Positions 16,335-24,819 of a stretch of 57,599 nucleotides of DNA are shown piece after piece (position 1 is the first letter of the stretch; each line of letters starts with the position of its first letter). Both the position numbers and the translations under genes were made by a program. The notes beneath the pieces were generated by a model. The model did no database searches, had not been told where the DNA came from, and saw only the letters and a list, made by a program, of their open reading frames with translations. This DNA comes from Thermoanaerobacteraceae bacterium (GTDB taxonomy: Bacteria > Bacillota > Thermoanaerobacteria > Thermoanaerobacterales > UBA4877). Location: the NCBI GenBank assembly GCA_030016635.1, contig JASEJQ010000007.1, positions 1 to 57,599 on the forward strand. Reading direction: 5' to 3'.

Positions 16335-17399
16335 TTAGTAACCAGGTACACCTAATTTTCTGCAATACTCTCTTATTTCTTCCTTTACATATACACCCTC
16401 CTCCTCTATTACTTCACCATCAAGAATGATGGTGGGATTTAATACAATACCATCGGTATGAGAGGCAGAAGACCAGGTTTTACCCATAATCTGCGCCCCC
16501 TGGCTGCCCAGTCCAAACTCAATGCAGCCAAATACCCTTTCATCCTCAACTATTCTCCCTGTAGGTTTGGTTATCCTGGGGCTAAACCCAAGAGAGTAGT
16601 GTGCAACCCTGTACATCGTCGGATCATTGAAACCGGCCATCCATCTTTCAAATACCCTGGCCTCAGCGTCGCCATCTATTTTTGTAGCCACACCATTTTC
16701 TATTGTAAGTTTTATTCGTGATGAAAGTTTCCCAAGCTCGGCGGGTGGCCATACAGCCCCGTCAAAAACAATTTTCCCATTTATGGTCTCCTCTGTAGGG
16801 CACCATGAGACCTGTCCTCCAAGCATCACTGGTTCTCCCTTTTTATCTGCAAGTTTTCCTGACACCCTGGCTCTCCTGCCCCTGTTGTATGCTATGAGAT
16901 CAGTACCCCCAGGGCTCTTAATTTCAACCTTATCTGCTTTTTGAACAATTTCTTTGAGAAGATTGCTCATCACTATTAAAAGGTTATAGTCAACCCTCCC
17001 AATGGTATTTACCATCATCGTAACATCCATACCAGGAAGGCAAAGATATCTTGTGCCATTATCCAGGGCTGCCCTCCATGCTCTTGTATGTTGAATGTAC
17101 GAAACTGCGTACTCTATCCAGACGTCACTTTCTTTAATAGCACCAGCAACTGGAGCTGGTGGCTCCATTACTGCTGTAGGATTAGTGTGATAAAGTATTA
17201 TAGTCGGAATAGCATCTGCGGCGTATACGGCTTTTGCTGTTTCAGCAACCACGCGCATATCAGAAGAAGTATCTGCTGTGATGACAACATTCTCGTCCTT
17301 TTTCACAAGTGCAATCTCCTCAACCAATTTCCTTGCACTTTTAGCTACTTCGAGACCCAGGTATTCACCCCTTGTCTCTGTACCTAAAGCAATGTCCAT
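16335..17399 (-). CDS. M29/NicX-like metalloenzyme
   Basis: A 354-residue protein resembling the aminopeptidase T (M29) and 2,5-dihydroxypyridine dioxygenase (NicX) superfamily: N-terminal Rossmann-like half with VVITADTSSDMRVV, C-terminal metal-binding half with GCIEFGLGSQG and ASHTDGIVLNPTI. It could cleave a peptide bond or open a ring; the sequence does not decide. The start is ATG 17399, with GAGGAGG about 9 bases upstream; a TTG at 17405 is too close. It is the first gene of the eight-gene operon ending at 10530. Confidence 0.75.
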   Translation of the reverse strand: MDIALGTETRGEYLGLEVAKSARKLVEEIALVKKDENVVITADTSSDMRVVAETAKAVYAADAIPTIILYHTNPTAVMEPPAPVAGAIKESDVWIEYAVSYIQHTRAWRAALDNGTRYLCLPGMDVTMMVNTIGRVDYNLLIVMSNLLKEIVQKADKVEIKSPGGTDLIAYNRGRRARVSGKLADKKGEPVMLGGQVSWCPTEETINGKIVFDGAVWPPAELGKLSSRIKLTIENGVATKIDGDAEARVFERWMAGFNDPTMYRVAHYSLGFSPRITKPTGRIVEDERVFGCIEFGLGSQGAQIMGKTWSSASHTDGIVLNPTIILDGEVIEEEGVYVKEEIREYCRKLGVPGY

Positions 17400-17669
17400 C
17401 TTCAACTACCTCCTCATTTCTTAAACTTCAAATAGTACCCTCATTCCATATTTCAGTAAGACAGGCATTATAACCTACAATTTCATAAAATCTACCCCAT
17501 AAATGAATTAATTTATCTGTTAACTTTCATGATTCGTTTAAATAAAAGTTTTATCGATATAGCGATATCTGTTATATTATGCATAATCACTGATAATATT
17601 GGCTCTGCAAATTAATATTATTTTATATTAATATTTATTAAATTGATATATACAAAATATATAAAATCA
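17400..17669 (-). promoter_or_regulatory. Promoter region of the M29/OPT/DUF917 operon
   Basis: AT-rich region without a gene. On the minus strand a TATAAT lies at 17472-17467, but without a good -35. Two dyads, ATTATGCATAAT (17576-17587) and GATATAGCGATATC (17556-17569), are candidate sites for the adjacent PucR-type regulator. No sigma-54 type promoter is seen here. Confidence 0.4.
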
Positions 17670-17708
17670 GGGAAGAATATTTGGCTATGGTAACCAAATG
17701 TCCTTCCC
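17670..17708 (-). terminator. Hairpin after the pucR-type gene
   Basis: Inverted repeat GGGAAGAATATTTGG / CCAAATGTCCTTCCC with one internal mismatch region, 8 bases beyond the regulator stop. No clean T-run follows on the minus strand, so read-through into the next operon is possible. Confidence 0.65.
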
Positions 17709-17716
17709 TTAAGGAT

Positions 17717-19318
17717 TTATATTATGCTCAAGTCCATCAGTTTTAAAGCCATATGATATCCAAAAATTTCTTTATCATCATTTAGTTCTGTCCCCAACAG
17801 TTCCTTTATTTTATCTATGCGATATATAAGGGTATTTCTGTGTATATATAGCTTATCGGCAGTCTTTTTTATATTCATCTGGCTATCAAGAAATTCTTTA
17901 AACGTAGGAATTAACTGTGATTTATATTTTTTATCGTATTCAATAAGTGGACCCAGTTTCGATATTACATATTTTTTTGAGTCAGCATCATTAGTTAGTT
18001 TAGCCAGTATCTTATAAACCCCTACATCATCAAAAAGGTATATCTTTCCCCTTCCCCACATCCTTTCACCTATTTTTATCGATTCCATCGCTTCCCTATA
18101 AGAGCTGGATACTATGAGCAGGTTTTCCACTGGCCTGCCTATACCAATAGTAAACTCAATTTTAGAAAATTTTTGCTTAATAATTTCTTCTATTCGCCCC
18201 GATATCATTGATGCTTTCTCATACAGTCCTCCTGAACAGAATGCTATAATATAATCGCTAAACAATGCAGTCTTTATATTACCCAGAGGTTCTATAATTT
18301 CATTGATCTCTTTAAATATCCTTTCGTTCACATTACAACCCTTTTTCTCAGGACCTGTATTATAATTCCTTTGATAAGTGACAATAACCATGCTGAAATA
18401 CTTTCTATAAACATCCCAGCCCAGTCTTTTTGCTCTTTCTATAACAAGGCTTTCATCAACAAAATTTCCTGTAAGCAAATCATAAAGAAAATTACCCTCA
18501 ATTCTCCTGTTGTTCTCCTCAATCAGGTCCTGCTTTAGATATTGAATGGCAATAACTGTTGCAGTCATTTCTGCTGTCATGGTGTTTATAAGCTGCATAT
18601 TTTTATCTGATATTATTACCAGATATCCTCTTATATCCCCTTTTACTGAAAGAGGCGTTACAACATATACCTTAGACTGGTAATATTGATCTTCGTATAT
18701 GCCAGTCCTATCTTTATTTGGGCAAGTAATGTGGTTCAAAACTATTCCATTCAAATCATTTGAAATAATTTTGTCAGATTTATTAAATACAATATTAAGG
18801 TCCTCGTCCAGGAGAATTACGGGAATATCTATCAAATGGGATAATTTCTCCAAAAATGTCGATGTGCTATCATCAGTCAAAACTGCCTCAGTAAGTTTTT
18901 CATGAACCCTCAAGATGTTATTTAATAACTCCGACTGGTCATGTACAATCTTCGTAAGAACAGAGTTAATAATGTCTGCATAGGGTGCTTTTGTTTTGAG
19001 ATTTATTATAGTAAAATCTGCATTATTTGCCATCTCAATAATATCCCAGGGTAGTTCGTCAATATATCTGCCAAGCTTGATTCCAAGGCCCGAAGCTTTA
19101 GCTTTAATAAGATAGCTTATCAGCTGCCTTAGTTTTTCCTTGCTGTCTCTGTAAGCATAGCCAGCAGTGATATAAAACCCGCCCTCTTTTATCCACCCTG
19201 TTACATCAGGAACTTCTATGACATCTATGCATGTAACATTTCTCTCAAGCCCATTCTTGCCTGCTATTAATTTAGAACCTTTTACTTCCCTCAATTTAAA
19301 TATATCTTTAACCTTCAT
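17717..19318 (-). CDS. PucR-family transcriptional regulator
   Basis: A 533-residue regulator with an N-terminal PucR domain (about 1-125, starting MKVKDIFKLREVKGSKLIAG), a middle GGDEF-like/CdaR sensor region and a C-terminal PucR helix-turn-helix (NIKKTADKLYIHRNTLIYRIDKIKELLG, about 485-512). In Bacillus PucR controls purine and ureide catabolism genes. It sits between the purine operon (upstream, separated by a terminator) and the M29/OPT operon (downstream), so either could be its target. The start is ATG 19318; GGAGG is about 20 bases away, so initiation there is not strongly supported. Confidence 0.9.
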   Translation of the reverse strand: MKVKDIFKLREVKGSKLIAGKNGLERNVTCIDVIEVPDVTGWIKEGGFYITAGYAYRDSKEKLRQLISYLIKAKASGLGIKLGRYIDELPWDIIEMANNADFTIINLKTKAPYADIINSVLTKIVHDQSELLNNILRVHEKLTEAVLTDDSTSTFLEKLSHLIDIPVILLDEDLNIVFNKSDKIISNDLNGIVLNHITCPNKDRTGIYEDQYYQSKVYVVTPLSVKGDIRGYLVIISDKNMQLINTMTAEMTATVIAIQYLKQDLIEENNRRIEGNFLYDLLTGNFVDESLVIERAKRLGWDVYRKYFSMVIVTYQRNYNTGPEKKGCNVNERIFKEINEIIEPLGNIKTALFSDYIIAFCSGGLYEKASMISGRIEEIIKQKFSKIEFTIGIGRPVENLLIVSSSYREAMESIKIGERMWGRGKIYLFDDVGVYKILAKLTNDADSKKYVISKLGPLIEYDKKYKSQLIPTFKEFLDSQMNIKKTADKLYIHRNTLIYRIDKIKELLGTELNDDKEIFGYHMALKLMDLSII

Positions 19319-19416
19319 CTCTCATCACTTCAACATAAACCTCCTCCATCTGAATTCCTCACCAAAGATTATTTAATTAATTATACGACATAAATCCCAA
19401 ATATCCTCTTTTTAAT

Positions 19417-19446
19417 AAAAAATAAGGTGGGATAAACCACCTTATT
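19417..19446 (-). terminator. Terminator ending the purine operon
   Basis: Perfect 10-bp inverted repeat AATAAGGTGG / CCACCTTATT with a 6-base loop, followed on the minus strand by TTTTATTAAAAAG. It overlaps the stop of the 2Fe-2S gene and marks the end of the long operon starting near 42.8 kb. Confidence 0.85.
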
Positions 19447-19909
19447 GCATCATTTTACTGGCCTTTTGAACCGCCTTTATAATCTTTGCATAACCAGTAC
19501 ACCTACACAGGTTGCCGGATAACCCTTCCTTTATTTCATCCTCAGTAGGTTTAGGGTTTTTATCTAAAAGATACACTGTTGACATGACCATTCCGGGAGT
19601 GCAGTAGCCGCATTGTATGGCCCACTCGTCTATAAAGGCCTTCTGCACTGGATGCAGTCCCTTTTCTCCTATCCCTTCTATTGTCGTTATCTCCGCTCCA
19701 TCGGCCTGTGGTGCAAGGACAAGGCATGAGTCCACTGTCCTGCCATTCATTATCACGGTACATGCACCACATTCTCCCATGCCACATGATTCTTTCGTCC
19801 CTGTGAGCTTTAGTTCATCCCTTATGACCTCCAGGAGGGTCATATTGGGTCTGACAGATAAATCATACTGCTTTCCATTTACTTTTAGGGAAATATTAAT
19901 CTCTTTCAT
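19442..19909 (-). CDS. 2Fe-2S subunit of molybdenum hydroxylase (orphan XdhC)
   Basis: A 155-residue small subunit of the xanthine dehydrogenase family. It has all eight cysteines for two 2Fe-2S clusters: Cys42, 47, 50 and 62 in the plant-ferredoxin-like domain and Cys100, 103, 135 and 137 in the helical domain (CGYC and CRC). The start at 19909 has CAGGAG about 8 bases upstream. It has no Mo or FAD subunit beside it; it follows preA by 4 bases at the far end of the operon. It probably completes the XdhD-like enzyme at 35683-37971, which lacks a fused or adjacent 2Fe-2S domain. Confidence 0.92.
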   Translation of the reverse strand: MKEINISLKVNGKQYDLSVRPNMTLLEVIRDELKLTGTKESCGMGECGACTVIMNGRTVDSCLVLAPQADGAEITTIEGIGEKGLHPVQKAFIDEWAIQCGYCTPGMVMSTVYLLDKNPKPTEDEIKEGLSGNLCRCTGYAKIIKAVQKASKMMQ

Positions 19910-19913
19910 ATCG

Positions 19914-21149
19914 TCATCTCCTGATGACAAAATAATTTAGACTATCATCAATTTTTTCTTTCATCCTGATTGCATCCACAGGACAAACCTGCATGCACAT
20001 GGCACACCCAACGCACTTTTCTTCGTCTATATTCGGCCTCCTGGTATTTCCATCCCAGGCTATTGCCCTGTGACCTCCATCGTTGCAAGCATCAAAGCAG
20101 AGACCGCAGCCTATGCATTTCTCACCGATGAGTTCCGCCCTTGTATATGGGGAGGGCAGCTCATCATGGGAATATATGTTTTGGATGGCCTTTCCTATGA
20201 TGTCCATCGGGGAATCAAAGCCCATGTCCATGAGATAGTGGGCCAGGCCGCTTTTTAAATCTCTGATTGTCCTGAAGCCATATACCATTGGCAGGGTGCA
20301 AAACTGCACATTGCTGGCCCCCACAGCCATTATCTCCACAGCATCCCGCCAGCTAAACGCCCCTCCATTGCCGGATATTACTATATCCACATTGGATGCT
20401 ATCTCCGCTATGGTGCGCAGAGTTAAAGGTTTTATTGCAGGACCTGATAGCCCTGAGTAGCCACCCTTGCCTGCGAGGCTTGGATATGGTTCAAAGGTGT
20501 TTATATCAATCCCCACTAAGGACGGGATTGTATTGCTTGCTGTAATGCCGTCGGCTCCCCCTCTTTTAACTGCGTGCGCCACCTCTACAATATCGGTAAC
20601 CTGCGGTGTTATCTTTATAAGCACAGGGGTATCCTCGGCTGCCTCCTTGACCCACCCTGTCACCTTCTCAGTTGCCTCTATACTCTGGGCCAGCATTCTA
20701 CCTGGTGCCTCACCCATACTGCCCTGTGGGCAGCTAAAGCTGCACTCAATCAGGTCCACACCAGCTTTTTTCAGTCTCCAGACAAGATTTTGCCAGTCTT
20801 CTTTCCTTGCGCCCATTATCGAGGCTCCAATCATTTTTTCTGGAAAGGCCTCTTTTAATATCCTTACTCTTTTTTCAATGTCATCAATGTGGTATTGAGA
20901 TATGAGGTCTATATTGCCAAGGCCGGTAACCTTTCTACCTTGCGGACCAAAGGATGACATCATGGGATACTTGAGCAGTACTGGGTTATTTTCTACAGAG
21001 GTAGTCTTTAAAATAACCCCTGCCCAGCCAGCCTTTAGCCCATCATAGGCAATCTCAAGCTCATCTGTTGGCGGTGCAGCAGAAAGTACGAAGGGGTTTT
21101 CCAGATGTATTCCCAAAAAGTCTATAGAGATATCTTTTTCCTTATACAT
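19914..21149 (-). CDS. preA: Dihydropyrimidine dehydrogenase catalytic subunit
   Basis: A 411-residue FMN barrel plus ferredoxin domain, as in PreA. The catalytic cysteine region reads ECSFSCPQGSMGE (about residue 140), and two 4Fe-4S motifs, CIGCGLCFDAC and CVGCAMCMQVCP, lie near the C terminus. With PreT it would interconvert uracil/thymine and dihydropyrimidines with NAD(H). ATG 21149 is chosen (GGGGAG 9 bases upstream); it overlaps the preT stop by 8 bases. In this purine cluster it occupies the place of E. coli YgfK, so the true substrate may be a purine-derived ring. Confidence 0.9.
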   Translation of the reverse strand: MYKEKDISIDFLGIHLENPFVLSAAPPTDELEIAYDGLKAGWAGVILKTTSVENNPVLLKYPMMSSFGPQGRKVTGLGNIDLISQYHIDDIEKRVRILKEAFPEKMIGASIMGARKEDWQNLVWRLKKAGVDLIECSFSCPQGSMGEAPGRMLAQSIEATEKVTGWVKEAAEDTPVLIKITPQVTDIVEVAHAVKRGGADGITASNTIPSLVGIDINTFEPYPSLAGKGGYSGLSGPAIKPLTLRTIAEIASNVDIVISGNGGAFSWRDAVEIMAVGASNVQFCTLPMVYGFRTIRDLKSGLAHYLMDMGFDSPMDIIGKAIQNIYSHDELPSPYTRAELIGEKCIGCGLCFDACNDGGHRAIAWDGNTRRPNIDEEKCVGCAMCMQVCPVDAIRMKEKIDDSLNYFVIRR

Positions 21150-22398
21150 TTCCAACACTCCCCTCGATATATTTTGCTATCTTTTCCGCTGCCTTCTTGC
21201 CATCAGATGCACACTCCACTATGGTACTTGCACCACGGACTATATCTCCGCCTGCAAATACTCCCTTTACACTTGTCATCATGTTCTCGTCAACACTGAT
21301 TAAGCCATTCTCTTTCCTTTGTATACCTGGAAAAACCTTATCAGCCTTCTGGCCAACAGCTATCACAACTGTATCTAAAGGTATAAAGAAATCTGAATCC
21401 GGTACAGGCTCCGGTTGCCTCCTGCCAGACTCGTCAGGTTCACCCAGATGTGCCCTTGTAACAACTATACCTTCAACCTTATCCGTACCTCTAATCTCTT
21501 TTGGTATGGCCATGAACTGGAATGTTACACCCAGCTCATTTGCCTCTTCAATCTCATCAGGGAAGGCCTTTATCTCCTTCATACCCCTCCTGTATATTAC
21601 CTCCACGTCCCTATCTGGATTTTCCGCCTTCAACGCGGATGCTACCTCTATAGCCACATTTCCGCCACCTATTACACCCACCCTTTTGCCTGCTTTAGAA
21701 GTCCTGCCATCCTTTATATCCCTCAATATTTCCCTTGCCTTATACACTCCCTCAAGAGCTTCTCTAGGGATACCCAGATCCTGCTCATCGGCCAGGCCAG
21801 TGGATATAAACACTGCTGCATATCCATTTGCGAGTTCATCTATAGAGTCTACATCCTTATTGATAACATCAATTGCAAAATGCTTCTTGATAAATCCTAT
21901 CTCTCTATCAGCCCTTCCTTCAGAAAATCTGGCTGATGAAACCTCCTGTGCTGGTATACCTCCAATTTTCTTTTTCTCAAAGATATATGGCCTATATCCC
22001 ATCATTCTCAGCTCTCTTGCACAGGCCAGGCCTGCCGGCCCTCCGCCAACTATGGCCACTTTTTCTTTGGTTGCTTCTGGAATTTCTAGATTTTCCTCCA
22101 TGTCTGTATTCTCCATGATGTACCTGTGCAGTGCTCTTATCCTCACAGTAGAATCTATCTGCTTCCTTGTACATACATCCTGGCAGAAGGCAGGACATAG
22201 TATCCCGCATATGTCTATCAGAGGATTGGCCTCTACAATTATCTCCATAGCACCCTTTAGGTTACCTGTCTTTATAGAATATATAAAATCAGAGACAGGT
22301 ACAGCCGAAGGACATGCCTTCTCACATGGTGCATCATAGCAGTAAAGACACCTTTCCGCCTCAAGAAGCGCCTGCTCTCTGCTCAATGTTGTCTGCAT
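21142..22398 (-). CDS. preT: NAD(P)H-dependent flavin/Fe-S oxidoreductase subunit (PreT-like)
   Basis: A 418-residue glutamate-synthase-small-subunit-type protein. Cysteines C17, C20, C25, C29 and C64, C68, C72, C76 match two 4Fe-4S clusters; FAD is bound at VAIVGGGPAGLACARE (about 114-129) and NAD(P) at GVIGGGNVAIEVA (about 243-255). It would pass electrons from NAD(P)H to PreA. It follows ygeW by 24 bases. Two iterated palindromes occur, both encoding GLA (21790 and 22024). YgfK of the E. coli locus has related domains in one chain, so PreT/PreA look like its split counterpart. Confidence 0.9.
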   Translation of the reverse strand: MQTTLSREQALLEAERCLYCYDAPCEKACPSAVPVSDFIYSIKTGNLKGAMEIIVEANPLIDICGILCPAFCQDVCTRKQIDSTVRIRALHRYIMENTDMEENLEIPEATKEKVAIVGGGPAGLACARELRMMGYRPYIFEKKKIGGIPAQEVSSARFSEGRADREIGFIKKHFAIDVINKDVDSIDELANGYAAVFISTGLADEQDLGIPREALEGVYKAREILRDIKDGRTSKAGKRVGVIGGGNVAIEVASALKAENPDRDVEVIYRRGMKEIKAFPDEIEEANELGVTFQFMAIPKEIRGTDKVEGIVVTRAHLGEPDESGRRQPEPVPDSDFFIPLDTVVIAVGQKADKVFPGIQRKENGLISVDENMMTSVKGVFAGGDIVRGASTIVECASDGKKAAEKIAKYIEGSVGNV

Positions 22399-22422
22399 AT
22401 TTAAGCCCCCTTTTATTTAAGT

Positions 22423-23409
22423 CTATCTGCCACTCATTGTTAACTGCATAACTGCCTTTGCGGTATGAAGCCTGTTTTCAGCCTCATCATAGACTACCGA
22501 GTGTGGTCCATCAATTACCGAGTCCACCACCTCGTGCCCTCTATCTGCCGGCAGTGCATGCATATAAAGGCAGTCTCTGTTTGTAAGAGCCATCATCTCT
22601 TCTGTACATATCCAGCTCCTGTTGGCTTCCAGTGTGGAGTCTATGACCTCATTGCTCTGGTTTGTAACCCAGCTTCCCCAGTTTTTTGGGAACACTACAT
22701 CGGCATCCCTGTATGCCTCTTCCATATCATGGGTTACCTTGAGGCTGCCGCTATGTTTTACAGCGTTCTCTTTAGCCTGATTGATGACAAAGTCTGGCAG
22801 GTCATATCCCTCCGGGTACGCTAAGGTTACATCCATGCCATACCTTGGGAACAAGAGTACCTGTGATACCGGCACGGAGATAGGCTTTTTATGGGTTGTA
22901 GCATATGCCCATATTATTGATACCTTTAGATGTCTCGTATCCATGCCACGTTTCTCCTGAATAGTCATCAGATCTGCCAGTACCTGAAGAGGATGATACA
23001 GGTCTGTCTGCAGATTAATTATTGGGACTGTGGCATTAGCTGCCATTTCCTCAAGATACTTGTTGCCTATCCCCCAGAAGCAATTTCGGCAGCCTATGGC
23101 CTCACCAAATCTCGAGAGGATTATGGCCGTGTCTTTTGCAGACTCCCCATGGGATACCTGCATGGTGCTTGTGTCCAAGTAATTGGCATGCCCGCCTAGC
23201 TGTGTTATACCTGCCTCCATTGAGTTTCTTGTCCTGGTGGACTGCTCAAAGAACATGAGAAATATGGTTTTATATAGCAGGTATGGGGTCGGTATCCCCA
23301 TGGCATATTTTTTCTTGAGGTCATATGAGACGTCCAGGATAGTATCAATTTCTTCCTTTGCCCAGTCCTGAAGTGTTATTAGGTGTTTTCCTCTAAATAA
23401 TGTATTCAT
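22423..23409 (-). CDS. ygeW: Knotted carbamoyltransferase YgeW
   Basis: A 328-residue member of the ATCase/OTCase family. It has the carbamoyl-phosphate motif STRTR (57-61, in FEQSTRTRNS), HPLQ (139-142) and HALPADR (284-290). The last replaces the HCLP of ornithine transcarbamoylases, as in YgeW. YgeW genes mark anaerobic purine degradation clusters, where the enzyme is thought to phosphorolyse a carbamoyl product, giving carbamoyl phosphate for ATP. The start has GAGGAGG about 8 bases upstream. It lies 122 bases after ygeY, a gap filled partly by repeat copy B. Confidence 0.92.
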   Translation of the reverse strand: MNTLFRGKHLITLQDWAKEEIDTILDVSYDLKKKYAMGIPTPYLLYKTIFLMFFEQSTRTRNSMEAGITQLGGHANYLDTSTMQVSHGESAKDTAIILSRFGEAIGCRNCFWGIGNKYLEEMAANATVPIINLQTDLYHPLQVLADLMTIQEKRGMDTRHLKVSIIWAYATTHKKPISVPVSQVLLFPRYGMDVTLAYPEGYDLPDFVINQAKENAVKHSGSLKVTHDMEEAYRDADVVFPKNWGSWVTNQSNEVIDSTLEANRSWICTEEMMALTNRDCLYMHALPADRGHEVVDSVIDGPHSVVYDEAENRLHTAKAVMQLTMSGR

Positions 23410-23468
23410 ATAATTGTCCTCCTCTATTTCCTCAATTTTTCCAATTACAATAAAATTATATACAATTT

Positions 23469-23532
23469 AGGTGTAATAAGTCTATATTAGCATGCCATCA
23501 GCATCCATGTGCCTGATCGCTCGTCCTGATAC
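23469..23532 (+). repeat. Dispersed intergenic repeat, copy B
   Basis: Module 1 only: AGGTGTAATAAGTCTATATT at the start and GATCGCTCGTCCTGATAC at the end. In minus-strand terms it begins exactly at the ygeY stop codon, inside the long operon. The same placement, abutting a stop codon, is seen for copy E and yqeB. Confidence 0.85.
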
Positions 23533-24773
23533 TATACAAGATTCTCCGTCCTCTCAGGCATTAGACCTGCGTAATTTTCTACATAAATAGACGGTATAGC
23601 AGCATACATTGCAGCCGCCTTTACAAGTTCGTCTTTCCATATGACCTCATTAGGTGCATGAGCCTGGTCCTCATGGCCTGGCCCAAACCCCACACAAGGT
23701 ATGCCAAACCTGCCCATGATGGATACCCCATTGGTAGAAAAGACCCACTTTGTGATCTCGGGCGCTTCATTGAAGAGCTCCCTATATGCGTGTATAAGGG
23801 TTTTACACCCAGGATGATCCTCCTCTATAAGCCATGTGGGGAAGTAGGCCTCTGTAGGATACTCAAGGCCGGTATACGACGGCCTGCTGTATCCATACAT
23901 CTCCACATCGGCATTGGCGGCCTTTACTGCAGGAAGGTTCCTTATCTGACTCAATGCCAGTTCTGCATCTTCTCCCGCAGTTAGCCTCCTATCTATGGAG
24001 ATCCAACAGCTATCAGCCACAGCACATCGCGATGGAGATGTGAAGAATATCTCTGATACAGTTAGACTGCCCTTCCCGAGAAAATCATGATTTTTCAAAT
24101 TCTCATGCAAAGCCCTCAGCTCTAGGAGTATAGGAGCTATCTTATATATGGCGTTATCTCCCCTTTCCGGTGCTGAGCCGTGGCAGCTTACCCCATGGGT
24201 GGTCACCTTTATCTCCATCCTGCCCCTCTGGCCTCTGCTTATCCTGCAAGCAGTAGGCTCAGTAAGTACAACAAATTCAGGTCTAATACAGTCTTCATTA
24301 ATGATATACTGCCAGCAAAGACCGTCGCAGTCTTCCTCCTGAACAGTGCCTGTAACCAGCAGGGTATAGTCGTCCTCTAAATTGAGGTCCTTTATTATTT
24401 TCCCGGCATATACCATGGAAGCCATACCTCCCTCTTGGTCACTTGCCCCCCTGCCGCCAATCACCTCATTGTCCTCATAGCCTTCGTACGGGTCAAACCT
24501 CCAAAGCGTTTTATCTCCAACACCCACTGTGTCTATATGGGCATCCATAGCTATGAGATGTTTTCCATGTCCGATATATCCCAGTATATTGCCCATTGGG
24601 TCTATCTCCACGCGGTCAAATCCCACTTTTTCCATTTCCTGCTTTATTCTTTTTATAACTGCCTCTTCCTGGCTGCTCTCACTGGGTATTGCTATCATGT
24701 CCCTCAAAAATCTTGAGATGTCCGGCCTGTATTTTTCAGCCTGTTCCTTTATCTCACTGAATTTTGCCTTCAT
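23532..24773 (-). CDS. ygeY: YgeY-family M20 hydrolase
   Basis: A 413-residue M20 metallohydrolase. Metal ligands are visible: His79 and Asp81 in MDAHIDTV, Asp112 in GASDQEGG, Glu146/147 in QEEDCDG and a late His in [11 protein letters not shown]. It matches the YgeY 'selenium metabolism-linked hydrolase' type found with YgeW, YgeX and HyuA; in purine-degrading clusters it is thought to remove a ureido or carbamoyl group from an opened ring product. Length is normal. The HIP-like palindrome at 23675 encodes GPG. The upstream gap of 46 bases to hyuA holds only a CTTCAAGGAGG-type binding site. Confidence 0.9.
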   Translation of the reverse strand: MKAKFSEIKEQAEKYRPDISRFLRDMIAIPSESSQEEAVIKRIKQEMEKVGFDRVEIDPMGNILGYIGHGKHLIAMDAHIDTVGVGDKTLWRFDPYEGYEDNEVIGGRGASDQEGGMASMVYAGKIIKDLNLEDDYTLLVTGTVQEEDCDGLCWQYIINEDCIRPEFVVLTEPTACRISRGQRGRMEIKVTTHGVSCHGSAPERGDNAIYKIAPILLELRALHENLKNHDFLGKGSLTVSEIFFTSPSRCAVADSCWISIDRRLTAGEDAELALSQIRNLPAVKAANADVEMYGYSRPSYTGLEYPTEAYFPTWLIEEDHPGCKTLIHAYRELFNEAPEITKWVFSTNGVSIMGRFGIPCVGFGPGHEDQAHAPNEVIWKDELVKAAAMYAAIPSIYVENYAGLMPERTENLV

Positions 24774-24819
24774 AAGCTAAAGCCTCCTTGAAGTTGATCG
24801 CATTTCAAAGTTCCATTCA

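Noticed and set aside
15650-16429. A 259-codon open frame on the plus strand
   Set aside because: Antisense to the OPT transporter gene; composition reflects complement of membrane-protein codons.
21197-22339. A 380-codon open frame on the plus strand
   Set aside because: It is exactly antisense to preT, has low-complexity Ser/Pro/Leu-rich translation and no family resemblance; it arises from codon bias of the real gene.
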